From positions 33,087,288 through 33,151,287 of the forward strand of contig OX637288.1 in NCBI GenBank assembly GCA_951799445.1: DNA of 64,000 nt. Reading direction: 5' to 3'. The notes under the pieces were generated by a model, which saw only the letters and a program-made list of their open reading frames with translations, made no database searches and had not been told where the DNA came from. Positions 37,862 through 49,876 of the stretch are shown piece by piece; the first letter of the stretch is position 1; the number at the start of each line of letters is the position of its first letter. The DNA is from Pseudisothecium myosuroides. Taxonomy: Eukaryota; Streptophyta; Bryopsida; Hypnales; Lembophyllaceae. The position numbers and the translations under genes were made by a program.

Positions 37862-38002
37862 GGTGAACTAGCCTATTACCACCACCCTTCTCAATTCCAC
37901 CTTCATGTACCCGTAGGATACATTTTCATAGGAAAAATGTACACCATAGGTACATGAGGGTGGAGTTGTGAAAGGTGGTGGTAATGGACTAATTCACCTT
38001 AA
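37858..38002. mobile_element. 145-bp fold-back MITE with TTAA ends
   Basis: The left arm TTAAGGTGAACTAGCCTATT...CATGTACC and the right arm GGTACATGAGGGTGGAG...TTCACCTTAA are inverted, about 54 bp each, with roughly seven mismatches. The hairpin could also be processed as a small-RNA precursor if transcribed. Confidence 0.75.
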
Positions 38003-38822
38003 TTAATGTTTAGAGGAAGAGACCTATTATCAAATTGCTTTGTCAAAAATGATCCAATATATATATAGACTAATAAATGCATTTTTCATTTCTACAGTAA
38101 TCTAAAATATCATCCATTGACTATTTTTTGGCTTTTATAGGCACGTCAATTTTAACCTTAATAAGATAAGATCTATCACTAAGGTAGTCAATCAAATGAT
38201 TTTTGGAACAATAGGTGCATTCTTATTTTACAATAATCTAGAAAGTCATCCATAGATCACTTTTGACCTTTGCAACGGGTCATTTTAATCTGAAGACTCG
38301 TCTGAAGATGACGAGACCTATCCCAAGGTAGTCACTTAAAAATGATTATTGGACCAATAGATGCATTTTTCATTTCTATAATAATTTAGAAAGTCATCCA
38401 TGAACTACTATTTGGCTTCAACATCCTTATAGAATTAAATTAGAAACATTTCTTATTGTTCATTTAACCTATTGTATATAAGTGGAGTCAAAATCACAAC
38501 TGGGAATTGTTCTTGTATTATAAACAAATGAAAATCATCAATGATTAAAAAAATAAAAAAATAAAGAGAGTTTTATATTATTTGTGAATAATCAAAGTTA
38601 AGACTTGAAGAAACTTCAAAGTGTTTAGTAGGTACATATATGTTTGAAGCACCTTCCAAAAGACTCAAAACCATTCACTAAAAGCTTTCTAACCAATTAT
38701 AACCATAAAGCACCATTTCTAAAGTAGAAGTCATTCAAAGCAAACAATAATATTGGTGATACTTCAATAGACATCTAATTGATAGAAATGAAGGGGGTAA
38801 ACAAATTCATTTTCTGACATGG
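38003..38822. other. AT-rich intergenic stretch
   Basis: It contains three diverged direct repeats of roughly 150 bp (CCAATAGATGCATTTTTCATTT at about 38358, with relatives at about 38080 and 38208, each followed by AGAAAGTCATCCATAGA-like text). No gene is seen. Confidence 0.5.
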
Positions 38823-39830
38823 TTAACGTCTAAAGTTCCTTAACTATGTTTTCACCAACAATGCTCCAAAACTATCATTTCTAGTACAATTACCAAAGTT
38901 TAGAAAAAAAAAACATTTTTGGACACATGTAACTGTAGGATCTTAAAGTATGCTAGTTTTAAAAGATGTGGAAATTGTTTAGAATTTTCCACCATGCAGA
39001 TTGGAAGATATTAGCATTTGAATTGGCAGAAATTTCTTTTTTGTCCCTGCAAAAAATAGGGCAGCTGCACTTCACAAGGTCACATTTGTATGAAAAAATG
39101 TCCAAATGGTGGTGCTTCTTTGAATTCTTTTTCCTATACAAGTTGTCTACATGCTTTAAAAATTTCAAATGATTTGAAATTGTACAACATATAGAAAGAA
39201 TATAGTAAATAGAAAGAAGTATAGAATGATTCAAAATACAAAGTTGTCAAGAATTTAATTATGGAATTGAAAAATGTCAATTCCAATGGTTGTAATGTTG
39301 TTATAAACAATCTACATCCTATGATGTTATTTTATTCAAAAAGTATTGAAAATTGAGTGAAATAAACAACTTCAAAATTTATTTTAGAGTAGAGAATCCG
39401 TAACTGCCCACAAACTAAAACTCCTATAAAATTTTTGACTCATTGATTGAAATAGAATGATTCAAAGCTTTCCACGTATATAGCTTACCATTCTAAAGGA
39501 TGTCTCATAGATACCAAAATTGATCAGAGCTAGTGTAGCAAAGCATTTTAGGAAGATAAATCTAAAAAACTAATTTCAAATTTTTGTTTTTTAGAAAAGC
39601 GATTTTTTTTTATCTGCCCGAACTACCCAAGTTGAGAAACAAACAATATGTTAGGCCATAACTTTCGACTCATATTTCCAAATATCATGGAATTTAGTGT
39701 ATATGAAAGATATCCCTCATCCCTACTTTCTATTAAAATTTCAGCCTAAAATACACAAATTTATAGTCATAGGTACTTGTCCAAAATTAATATGTTGCTA
39801 AAAATAGCAGATTGTTCCTGTAGGGGTTAA
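38823..39830 (+). mobile_element. TTAA-flanked element, family T4, copy 1
   Basis: TTAACGTCTAAAGTTCC at the left and TGTAGGGGTTAA at the right border a 1,008-bp non-coding element. About 650 bp matches 59930-60645 in inverted orientation (GCTGCACTTCACAAGGTCAC, AATGTCCAAATGGTGGTGCT, TTGTAATGTTGTTATAAAC). Confidence 0.75.
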
Positions 39831-41878
39831 TTCCACAAGAAATTTAGGTTTGAGTTGTTGGCTCTAGACCACATGAAAGGAGGCTTTGGAGCGACAAAGG
39901 CAATTGTGAGAAAGTTTGAGCAGGTCGTTACTTGAGATCTGAACCACTTAAAAGTCAGAAAAAAATAAAAAGAGAGATATTCTTCTTCACTCATTGTTTC
40001 CTGTTTTATGATTCTAGTGCTATAAGAACAGAGCATCTTCTAGTGTAGTTGTTTGTCTATGTAAATTTGATGCTTGGTATTTTTTCAAAATTTCAAATTA
40101 GTAAATTGTAGTAAATTGAGTCACAATCTAGTCACAATATTGATATTTGTCACAATATCTGAGACACAAGTGTTTCTTTTGAGCTCATTGTGATAAACTG
40201 TCACAATGAGCTCATTAATTAATTTTATTCTTAACCCCCCAATCAATTCAAAAATCATTTTAAATTAATTTTTTTTCAAAACCTCCCCCCTCCCCCCCTC
40301 TTTGTAATTTTCAGAATCAAGTAATCTCACAATCAATATAGGATATCTGGTTTTCCCAAATACGTATCCCAGTACATACATATTTGTATACATATGTACA
40401 TATCTATATCCATATTCATATCAGCGTATTGTATCCATATCAGCGTATTGTATCCATATCAACATATTGTATGCATATTTGCGTATGCGTATCAGAGTTT
40501 TTTTTGAGATCAACGGTTGTGGCGGTGGTTTGTAATTTTTTTTTCTAAAGAATCAACGGCTCTCATTTTCTAGGAGGGAGGGGGGTTGTTAATTAATGGC
40601 AAAAACTCATTTTGCCTCTTTTCAGTACATTGTAAGTCTTTGCATCTAAGTTTTAAGTCAAAATTAAAAACTTTGAGTGTTCTTTGATTATACACATGAT
40701 TTGATACACATGCGTATTATCAAAAAATTGACAGTTTATGTAAAAATATATGTCCAATTATATGTGTTAAAATACATTAATATTAAACTTCATTATTCTA
40801 AATCATGCATCAAATTGCATAATTTTTTTAACTTCAAAACATACGTTAACCTTCAAATGACAAACCCAACCTAAAGAGCTAGGCTTTTAGAGAATCTTCA
40901 CAAAATCTCCTCCAATATTCAATTACATGTAAATTTCCTTGGTATCATTCTCTTTGTCTTGACAAGATTGCATCTATCAATCTAACTCTTGGATATTGAA
41001 TTACAACTTAACCATGTATTTTTTACATTGAAAATTTTGATTTAAAAAAATTGAATAGTAGTTGAAAAGGGTGAAAATTCATCATTGACTAGTCATTCAA
41101 AGAAGCTACATAGTGCCTATTTATTAAAGATTTTGAAATCCAAGTTTGGACAGTTCTTCCTCGACTCCAAATGTCCTTTAAGCATTAAGCACTCAATATA
41201 CATATAATAATAAATTAAAAAAATAATTCTTACTCACATAGCAATTGCTATAAATCATTTACATAGTTAATGTAGATTGTAGAGGTGGTGCACATGCAAC
41301 TATGTACTCATTAGACCACCTAGAGTTGATTTTTAAAATATATTAAAAAAGGAACATGTATCAAATTTTGTATGATGGTTAATTTCTCTGCTAAAGAATT
41401 CAAAGTTCAAAAATTCAAATGGAAATTCTTAAAGATTGATCATACACTTGAATCTCTCATTTCATTATATCATATATTAGAATTTTCATTTCAACAAACA
41501 ATATGGATTAGAAATTGTGCTTGTATCCATGTGCATACATGCATACCATACTTATATTGGAGTAAGGATGAATAATTTATTTTCCTAAATACTTTTATTT
41601 ATTTTAAAAGGTCAATGTGTGATGAAAATTTTGATTGCATATCGCATAGCCACTTATTTCTATAAGCTTTTACATTTTCAAAGTAGATTGACAACGAAAC
41701 TTAATAAATTTTATTCTCTTGATAAAATTAAAATTTAGTAGTAGTCACTTGAAACAAAAATCTAGTTTTAACAAAATAGTGCATGCATGGAATTTAGTAT
41801 GCTTTATTATATTTGTTACTTTGAGTTTTATACTTTGTAGTTTGTTCAAATTTCTTTCTATATTCACAAGCTGGATTC
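39831..41878. other. AT-rich intergenic stretch with a perfect hairpin
   Basis: No gene is seen. TGAGCTCATTGTGA (40180-40193) and its exact reverse complement (40201-40214) form a 14-bp stem with a 7-nt loop. At 40420-40500 GTATCCATATCAGCGTATT recurs as a short imperfect tandem repeat. Confidence 0.5.
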
Positions 41879-42085
41879 TTAACCCCTAGAGGACCAAACT
41901 TTGTATTTTGGCAATATAGATTTTTAGGCAAGTCACTACATATGGGATTATTCTATTTTTTTTTCAAAATTTTCACACAACATAGAAATGAGAAGTAGCT
42001 TTAAGGCCCAAATTTTTTTTTATAATTTTTGACTATATGGATAAAAATTATTGCATAATATGTTGTTTGTTTCCCAACTTGAACA
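41879..42085. other. Isolated TTAA-type terminus
   Basis: TTAACCCCTAGAGGACCAAAC at 41880 matches the start at about 10853 (TTAACCTTTAAAGGACCAAAC), so both are probably left ends of one TTAA-element family. The right ends were not located. Confidence 0.4.
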
Positions 42086-42899
42086 GTCCGGTATTGCAAC
42101 GACGCTAGCATGTGAGCGTGTGAGCGTGAGCCTAAGAGCGGTGAGCGGGGATTGTGTGAGCCTAAAGCCTAGAAATTTAGAACATGATGTAATTTCTAAA
42201 TTTTTTGGTTAAAAAGTTAAAAGATTGATGTTTTTTAATAAAATTTGTTATATTTAGAAAAATACAACCTATTACCGTGGGACCCATGACCGTGGATTTT
42301 AGATTTAGAATCATGGAAAGTTGGGGCTTTTGCATGTTTTGGAATTTATATCATGTTTTGAGAGGCCGTCCCAAAGTGGTTTGATCAAGTGAGAGTACAA
42401 ATAATTTAGAAGCAAATTTAAGGATGAGAAGAAGACAAATTCAATTAAAATATCATAGGATGTAGAACATTGTGTACATAATAAAATGTTCTTTCATTGC
42501 AGCAAGGAATATATATTGGAATATGAATGTATTTTTTTGCTACTTGAATTTAGAGATTTTGGAGATAGAATATCATTGCTACATATCTACTTCATATAAT
42601 GCTAATATTTGTCTACTAAATTGTATGTCTTGATGATTTTGGCAATAATGATCGTTTGCTTAACTTCATCCAAGCTAAGGCTAGGAACGTGGATGAACGT
42701 ATCTATCTTATAATCTAGTTTGTAGAAGTAACAAAAGGTATTTGCAATTTAAGTACATGCCATGCTTCCAATGGGACTTCCATTCATGCTTCCATAATGG
42801 GAACATATACAAGATGGAAAATTGAAAAGTGTGATGTTATAAACCTTTTGGTCAGGTTCAGTCCTGGACGAAAGCATAAGAAATAGCACTAAGTCCACG

Positions 42900-44650
42900 G
42901 CAAGAAAGGAAGTTCACCCTAATCATACTTGCAGTAACATTCCTTACACTTTCCCACATATTGCGGTGATTTTAATTACTACTCTGACAAATTTGCTTGC
43001 CATTCCGAATGGAAGAGATTCTTTCAACATGTGCTGGCCAAAGATAAATCTACAGCTTATGCTCAAATATCCTAGGCGAGGTGAAAAGACGTTGAGGTGA
43101 CATTGGTTTGGTAGATTTTAGGCAAAACTAGCTTATTCAAGCTCAATGATTCTGGTACAAGTAAAATTGGTATCAGTAAGAACAAGCTAGACCTCGAGGA
43201 TCACTGCTCGGGTAAGAATATGGCATATCATACAATTTGGTCTGTATAAAACCAAAAATTCTTGATTTGAACTGCCGTACCTTTATACTCACTCTTCTGT
43301 CCTTTGTATGCAGGGGACATCGTTTCCTTGACTTGTGTGAAATTTTCGCTATGTGATCTAATGTATCGCAATCCATTTCCACCACAAATTAGAAGTAGGG
43401 CATAATTGCTTTAAACTCCTCAATTGTACAGTTCCAAGTTGCATTCTAGCAATGGACGATCTAATTTGAATCCAAGGATGAGAGAAGTTAACCTTGTTGG
43501 AATGATGAATATCACCTTCAAAATTGATCAGAAGATCCAATTTCCTTTGCTAGATCCGAAAACCTCTTTTCCCTCCAAGTGTGGAATTTGAATGCATAAG
43601 TATTTTGCTTCAAGCATCTTGTTGAATGTGTTTGCAATTTTCTTCCCTTTCCAAATGCCATAGCTCTCTTTAATTTTAAATCCTTTTTAGACGGGTTTTT
43701 TCCCTCGCTTTTTCCAAAAGGGCCCCCATAGAGTAAGCCCTATAATTGGTCATCTACATGAAGGCTCAAATCTAGTCATTATATATGGCAATTAACATGT
43801 TAGACCCACATTTTCCAGAAGCTTGTATTTGTTTGCAGTGCACTGTTTCTTCAAGGTTGCACATTGGGACATCTGTTAGTTCTTCTTTTTTCAATTTCTG
43901 CAAAGATGATGAATGAAGTTATTATTCAAACGGATTCCAATTTAGAATTTGGGGTAAAAAATAGAAAAAATGAGGTTAAAGGTAATACCGTTTCCATAAA
44001 TCCACCCCACTGACGGTATCGATAGTACCAAAGTGTGATCCAATCCTTCAGTTCACAAATTTCTAGTTCTAATGCAACTCCAGAGAAGTACACCAAGCTT
44101 TGATTTCTAGAAACATCTTGTCTACTTCAGACATGATGTTGCATCCTTGAACTATTTGTAGATTTGGATATGCTAGTTCTATAATTATCTGGTGATTAGC
44201 TTCTTTGTATGCTTGTACATGTTTATTGCCCAGTAGAACAAGCAAGTCCTTTTACGATCTACCATTGGAACAAATAGAACCCATGACCCATATACAATGC
44301 AAACTGCATTGAAGATGGCTTGAGTACTATCACACATGAATCCTTGGAAGGTTGGATCCGACACCTCATTTTCTACCATGACCTATTTGGACAACGCCAA
44401 AACTGAGCAGGCCTTTAGTGCCTTCAATCTGTGTATCACAAACAACAATGGTCATGATTTTGCAATAAATAAAGTTATAGATGTGACAAGCAATAGTTGT
44501 CTATGATTTCACCCTCTTCACGTGATCAAACATGATAAATTAGTTTCCAAAGTTGCCACTTGATTGCATTTGTTTTACAAGATCAACTCCACTTCCAAGT
44601 CCATCCACAATCATCTTGAACAAATGTCGTACTTAGATAGTAAGCTTGGC
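42900..44650 (-). pseudogene. Decayed transposase-like ORF
   Basis: Reading the minus strand from about 44600 downward gives coding-like blocks separated by frameshifts and stops. In order they are LFDHVKRVKS and IMTIVVCDTQIEGTKGL (44540-44400), DPTFQGFMCDSTQAIFNAV and DRKRTCLFYW (44380-44190), WITLWYYRYRQWGGFME (about 44040), DVPMCNLEETVHCKQ with SGKCGSNMLIA (about 43880-43790), and a further tract near 43400-43200 (NLWWKW). The order and spacing suggest one protein of over 500 aa. The two spaced aspartates (CDTQ and FMCDS) fit a DDE transposase, and I associate this block pattern with repeat families of seed-free plants. That association is from memory. Low GC and multiple breaks show it is dead. 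Confidence 0.55.
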
Positions 44651-44949
44651 TTAAATTAGCTAAAAAAAAAGTGCCAATTTTTTTTGCTAAATCTAGGACC
44701 AAATAAAAAAATTTACACATAAATGTGAAGATGGATTGCCAAAAATCCAAAGAATCCAATAACAATTCATTAAACCATATATTAACTATCATTTGACCAT
44801 CTATCATCAATTTTTTTTACGGTTGAATGAAGGAATTACTTCATTGACATTTAATGAGATTGAATTCTTGAAAGGTTGTTTTTATAATGAAATTCACTAT
44901 TTGTCATGAATCCTCAAAGAAAATAAGACAATTCAAAAATGAGAGCTTG

Positions 44950-45475
44950 ACCACTCATTGTCAAAACGCAGGAATTGTGTTCAATGTAGAAGTTCAAACC
45001 TCATTTTGGCATAGTAGAATAATTTTTTTCAAAATCCTTTGAACACAAAAAAGTTGGTAAATCAAGATCACTTCCATCTCCAAAAATCTGTTTGTAAATT
45101 TGAGCCTCCAAAAGAAAGTTATGGACAAAATTCAAAGAGGATGTTTGAAAATGTTAAAAAAAAATGTCCCTTCCAACCCCTTCCAATTTTGTTCATAACT
45201 TTTGATTTAAGACTTGAAATCTAAAACGGATTTTTAGAAATAAAATTTAACTTTATTTACTAACTTTTTTCAGTTGAAAATTTTCTTAAAAAAGTTATTC
45301 TACTATGCCAAAATTAGGTCCGAATTCGTACATTGAATACAATTCCTGCTTTTGACTTAACTAGGTATGAGTAGTTGAGCTCATTGTAATCCTAATTTAC
45401 ATATCCCACATGGGTTGTCTTACCTCCTACTACCACACTTGTATAAAGAGCTTGTCTTCTCTTGTAGATGCACTC
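44950..45475. repeat. Fold-back element, copy E
   Basis: This belongs to the same family as the fold-back at 3.6-4.2 kb. It has GCAGGAATTGTGTTCAATG, ACCTCATTTTGGCATAGTAG and CTCCAAAAATCTGTTTG on the left arm, and the mirror image (AACGGATTTTTAG, CTACTATGCCAAAATTAGGT, CCCACATGGGTTG) on the right. The arms are diverged by indels. It abuts the minisatellite. Confidence 0.7.
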
Positions 45476-45574
45476 ACAATTAGTGGCTTCCAAATCAACA
45501 TGAACTGGATTAGATGTTGCCAAATTGCTTGCAACATATGCTAAAATTTGGTCAAATGATGAAATTTATTTTGC

Positions 45575-47160
45575 CTTCTTAAACCCTAGCCATTAACGGC
45601 TATGGTTTGGGGAGATGAAATTTGTTGCATTATTCAATACAATTTGGTCAAATGCTGAAAAAAAATTTGCATTCTTAAACCCCAGCCGTTAACGGCTACG
45701 GTTTTTGGGGTTCAAAGGTTGAAATTTTTTTGCCCTCCTAAACCCCAGCCGTTAACGGCTACGGTTTTGGGGGTTCAAATGTTGAAAAAAATTTTGCCTT
45801 CTTAAACCCCAGCCGTTAACGGCTACGATTTTTGGGGTTCAAATGTTGAAATTTTTTTGCCCTCCTAAACCCTAGCCGTTAACGGCTACGGCTTTTGGGA
45901 TTCAAATGTTGAATTTTTTTTGTTTTCTTAAGCACCAACCGTTAATGGCTACGGTTTTTGGGGATGAAATTTTGTTGCATTATTCAATACAATTTGGTCA
46001 AATGTTGAAAAAAAAAATTGCCTTCTTAAACCCCAGCTGTTAACGGCTATGGTTTTTGGGGTTCAAATGTTGAATTTTTTTTGCCCTCCTAAACCCCAGC
46101 CGTTAACAGCTACGGTTTTTGGGGTTCAAATGTTGAAAATTTTTTGCCTTCTTAAACCCCAGCCGTTAACGGCTATGATTTTTGGGGTTCAAATGTTGAA
46201 ATTTTTTTGCCCTCCTAAACCCCAGCCGTTAATGGCTACGGTTTTGGGGGTTCAAATGTTGAATTTTTTTTGCTTTCTTAAACCCCAGTTGTTAACGGCT
46301 ACGATTTTTTGGGATGAAATTTTGTTGCATTATTCAATACAATTTGGTCAAATGCTGAAAAAAATTGCCTTCTTAAACCCCAGCTGTTAACGGCTACGAT
46401 TTTGGGGGTTCAAATGTTGAATTTTTTTTGCCCTCCTAAACCCCAGCCGTTAACGGCTACGGTTTTTGGGGTTCAAATGTTGAAAAAAATTTGCCTTCTT
46501 AAACCCCAGCTGTTAATGGCTACGGTTTTTGGGGTTCAAATGTTGAATTTTTTTTGCTTTCTTAATCCCCAGCCGTTAACGGCTACGCTTTTGGGGGATG
46601 AAATTTGTTGCATTATTGAATACAATTTAGTCAAATGCTGAAAAAAAATTTGCCTTCTTAAATCCCAGCCGTTAACGGCTATGGTTTTGGGGGATGAAAT
46701 TTGTTGCATTATTCAATACAATTTGGTCAAATGTTGAAATTTTTTTTGCTTTCTTAAGCCCTAGCTGTTAACGGCTACGGTTTTTGGGGTTCAAATTTGC
46801 TTGCAACATATGCTACAATTTGGTCAAATGCTAAAAAATTTAAGGCCTTTCTAATGCACAACCGTTAATGGCCATGGTTTTTGGGGTTCAAATTTGTTTG
46901 CAACATGTTCTACAATTGGTCAAATGCTAAAAAAAATGCCTTTTTAATGCACAATTGTTAATGACCACGATTTTGGGGGTTCAAATTTACTTGTGACATA
47001 TGCTACAATTTGGTCAAATGCTAAAAAAAATTTGCCTTTCTAATGCACAATTGTTAACGGCCAAAGTTTTTGGGATTCAAATTTAATTGCAACTTATGCT
47101 ACAATTTGATCAAATGCAAAAAAATTGGGCTTTCTTAGTGCATAGCTATTAATAGCTATT
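45575..47160 (+). repeat. Minisatellite of about 21 units with GCCGTTAACGGC palindrome
   Basis: A unit of about 62-63 bp (TTCTTAAACCCCAGCC, GTTAACGGCTACGG, TTTTTGGGGTTCAAATGTTG, then an A/T run) recurs from 45590 to 47140. At intervals a longer form of about 95 bp adds GTTGCATTATTCAATACAAT. I count about 21 copies of the GTTAACGG core or close variants; the rightmost five are more diverged (GCACAACCGTTAATGG and similar). The perfect 12-bp palindrome GCCGTTAACGGC sits in most central units. Because 63 is divisible by three, the array is open for 114 codons at 46049-46390; I treat this as non-coding. Confidence 0.93.
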
Positions 47161-47452
47161 ATATTGAATTATATATTGTACAATACATATACATTAACTA
47201 CAATTTTTTAAATCTTGATTTAAACATTATTTTAAAGATGTTAACACAAAAAGATCCACAAGCACGGAGATTAATTGTTATACTTTAGCTTCTTTCTAAA
47301 GATCAGTTGGAATTACAATTGTGTAACTTTTTAAAGATGAAGATTGTAAACACTTCTTCTCGTCTCGAGAGGTTAAGGAATCAAGGGCAAAATCAATTTT
47401 AAGGTACCAAGGGCAAAATCAAAAATCAATATTCTTTTATTATGTATGATTT

Positions 47453-48501
47453 TTTGGACAACTGTCAAGACTTGCTTCACACTTTGTTACTTGTGGTTAT
47501 ATGGAAGAAAATGGAGTTTTCTATGTGGCCTTGGAAAACAATAAGGGTAAGATAGTAAATGTCACGAATGATATTATTAAATTGTGGAGTGCCTACTAGG
47601 TGTGGGCAAATGCTACATTTGAGGAAAAAAAATTCAAAAATGATGAAGATCTCAAAGTTTTTTCTGGCAAGATGTTTTTGGAGTGGAATGGCAATCACCA
47701 TTTGCAAGCATGGTTGCCTAATATCAACCGCAATCATGCGGACAACTTCATGTGGCATTAGGCTATTGAAAGTATTGTTTTGGAGGTCAATGAGGACATT
47801 GCAATTATGTTGGCAGTATTATATGAAGTCAATTGGTGATTCCTTATATTTCATTATCATTTTTTTATTTGTTCTTGTTGTTAATTTGAATTAGTATTAT
47901 GTTGGTCTACTATATGTAATATTTGTCATCATGTGCAATTTTGCTTATTCTTATACATCATTTACTTTGTACAACAAGAGTTGGGGGGACGTTGCTGTTT
48001 CGGCTTACAGAAAATTTATGAGAAGTATCCAATCCAGTAGATTGGACTGCAAGTACATTTGAATACTTGATGAATGGGTCTCTAAAGTTGTTGAGAAGGT
48101 GAAGGTAGCTTTTCATTCAGAACTAAAGAATTAGCTCCCCATTGTAGATTCTAAGCATGCGACACCTTTCTTGAAGCAAGTGAAGAAAAGTCATATGAAA
48201 CTATGAAACTCATCACTATGAAATTCATGTTGAAAATTTAGAGATGATTGAAGAAAAGCTTCGGATGTTGGCAACTTCAGCAATGGACACGTCTATGAAG
48301 ATGAAGTGGCAAGAAATGTGGAGTGTATGGCAGTTGGCTAGTAAGACAGAAAAGCTTTTTGATGCTACAATGGCTGATCTGGGCATGTCTATTAAATATC
48401 TTTCAGATGGTATGGACCCTTTATCCACTATTTTTTATTATGTGGAGACAATGTGCATATTGTTGTGGGATATTGCATCTTTTGTAAATCATGAGCCTTG
48501 A
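47453..48501 (+). pseudogene. Decayed ORF with GNHxLQAW motif
   Basis: From about 47453 one frame reads LSRLASHFVTCGYMEENGVF, KIVNVTNDIIKLWSAY, a TAG, then FEEKKFKNDEDLKVFSGKMF and LEWNGNHHLQAWLPNINRN, another TAG, and ESIVLEVNEDIAIMLAVLYE before a stop at about 47839. A further coding-like tract runs 48244-48501 (EEKLRMLATSAMDTSMKMKW, WQLASKTEKLFDA, TMCILLWDIASFVNHEP). GNHxLQAW resembles the GNHR signature of ParB-like folds, but the similarity is short. I do not know the function; it may be a second transposon protein or captured cargo. About 200 bp of trailing sequence ends at a TTAA at 48700. Confidence 0.5.
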
Positions 48502-49482
48502 ATCGCACTTCACCACTAAACTTTATAAAATTCCACAAAGCGGAGTTTAACTTGGAATTCTATAAAACTACTACCATTGGATTTATTATGTATTCTATTT
48601 TCTTAAATCATTTTTATTTTTATTTTTAAAAATTGTGAAAAAAGACAATTAAAAAAAGGGGGCATTGACTAGAAAAATTGTCGTTTAGATCATTTGGGGT
48701 TAATACATTTATTTGGTGTATAAGATATGACTACTATATTTATTTTAAATATTTTAAGTCCAACATATATATTTTTAAAATTTTAAAGCATAGTTATAAA
48801 AATAAAATATAATAGGTGGACCATTTTCATCCTTTAATTTTGCATAAAGGCCATTGATGAAGACTACATTTATCACTTAATCATTCAAAAGTATTGTTCA
48901 TAATCTAGTACTTATAATGTTTAGAGCCTTTGCTTGTTGCCACTTGCTAGATTATATTTAGCTTCTACGGCCCACATTTGTTGCTCCCTCTTTTTTAGAC
49001 CTCATAAATGTCACCCCTATGATGATGTTATGATGTATTGCAATTTTACATGTACATGCTTTATAGTGAGACATCCTAAACGACTACATTTATTTTCACC
49101 GTGTGCTTACAAACATTATCTATTTTGACTATATCTTTATTTTTGGAAATATAATAGTTCAATTTTTTGGTACAAATTGCATAGTGGCATATTCATTTGT
49201 TGTTCATTCGGACCAAAGATCCTTACATCTAATTCCACGGTCATAGGTCGTTGACAGATTTACAAACCCTAAATAGAACAAAAAAGTGGAGGCTCATAGG
49301 CTCACAGGCTCACGCTCACATGCTAGCATCCCCGTCCGGTATTGCATTGTAAATGCGTATATGTTGTAAAAAATATATATTAATATATTATTTTGATAAA
49401 TTTGATTATAATAATCTAGATAAAAATGATGGCATCATTTTAGTAGCTTCAAGGTGACACCTTTTTTTATGAAGCGATCAAT

Positions 49483-49876
49483 CTATTTAAAAAGAAACAT
49501 TTGCCTAAGAGTGTCATCAATTTGATATAATTTTCCTTGTTTTCTACTTAAAATTTTAGTATGTCGAATTGGAGGGTTTTTTTTAGTCTCAATATGAGGA
49601 GCTTCAATCAGAATCGAAATTTGAGTTTTCTTAGTCACAACTGTCAAATCAACCTCTTTTGTCGCTAGGTCTTGCACCGCCAGATGACCGTCCTCAAGAT
49701 GAAGCTGGGTCTTCTCGACCGCCAAAACAACCTCGCGTAGGACAACAATGACACAAGAATCTTCAACGTGATGCTTGAGCATTGGTGATCTTGTTGCAGA
49801 TCGGATGTGTTGAGCCCAACAATCGAGAAGTAACATTTGAAGGATGTTTTGAAGGTCTAAACGACGATCAATACTT
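49483..49876 (-). pseudogene. Coding-like remnant, unidentified
   Basis: A minus-strand frame of about 130 codons reads SIDRRLDLQNILQMLLLDCW, then blocks LKHHVEDSCVIVVLREVVL and DLATKEVDLTVVTKKTQISI, ending in TAG. It is clearly GC-richer than its flanks. An upstream TAG closes the frame. It lies just outside the 7.2-kb transposon and resembles a gag-like or host-gene fragment, but I cannot identify it. Confidence 0.35.

Larger units (their letters stand above)
42086..49346. mobile_element. 7.2-kb decayed DNA transposon with inverted termini
   Basis: The 13-bp sequence GTCCGGTATTGCA occurs at 42086-42098 and again at 49334-49346. Just inside each copy lies the same 17-bp sequence in opposite orientation: GCTAGCATGTGAGCGTG at 42104-42120, and its reverse complement at 49311-49327. 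Subterminal GTGAGCGTGAGCC-like units repeat beside both ends. Inside are a minus-strand transposase-like remnant, a plus-strand ORF remnant, a fold-back element and a minisatellite. The 13-bp direct repeat is longer than the 9-11 bp usual for Mutator-like elements, so the superfamily is open. The element core runs roughly 42099-49333. Confidence 0.6.

Noticed and set aside
46049..46641. Open frames of 114 and 80 codons with a 21-residue repeat
   Set aside because: They arise because the minisatellite unit is 63 bp, divisible by three. Units vary freely at codon-disrupting positions elsewhere in the array.
45575..47160. CRISPR-like array
   Set aside because: The whole unit is repeated with no unique spacers, and the genome is eukaryotic.
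42086..49346. LTR retrotransposon
   Set aside because: The flanking direct repeat is only 13 bp and the adjacent repeats are inverted; no reverse transcriptase, integrase or primer-binding site is seen.
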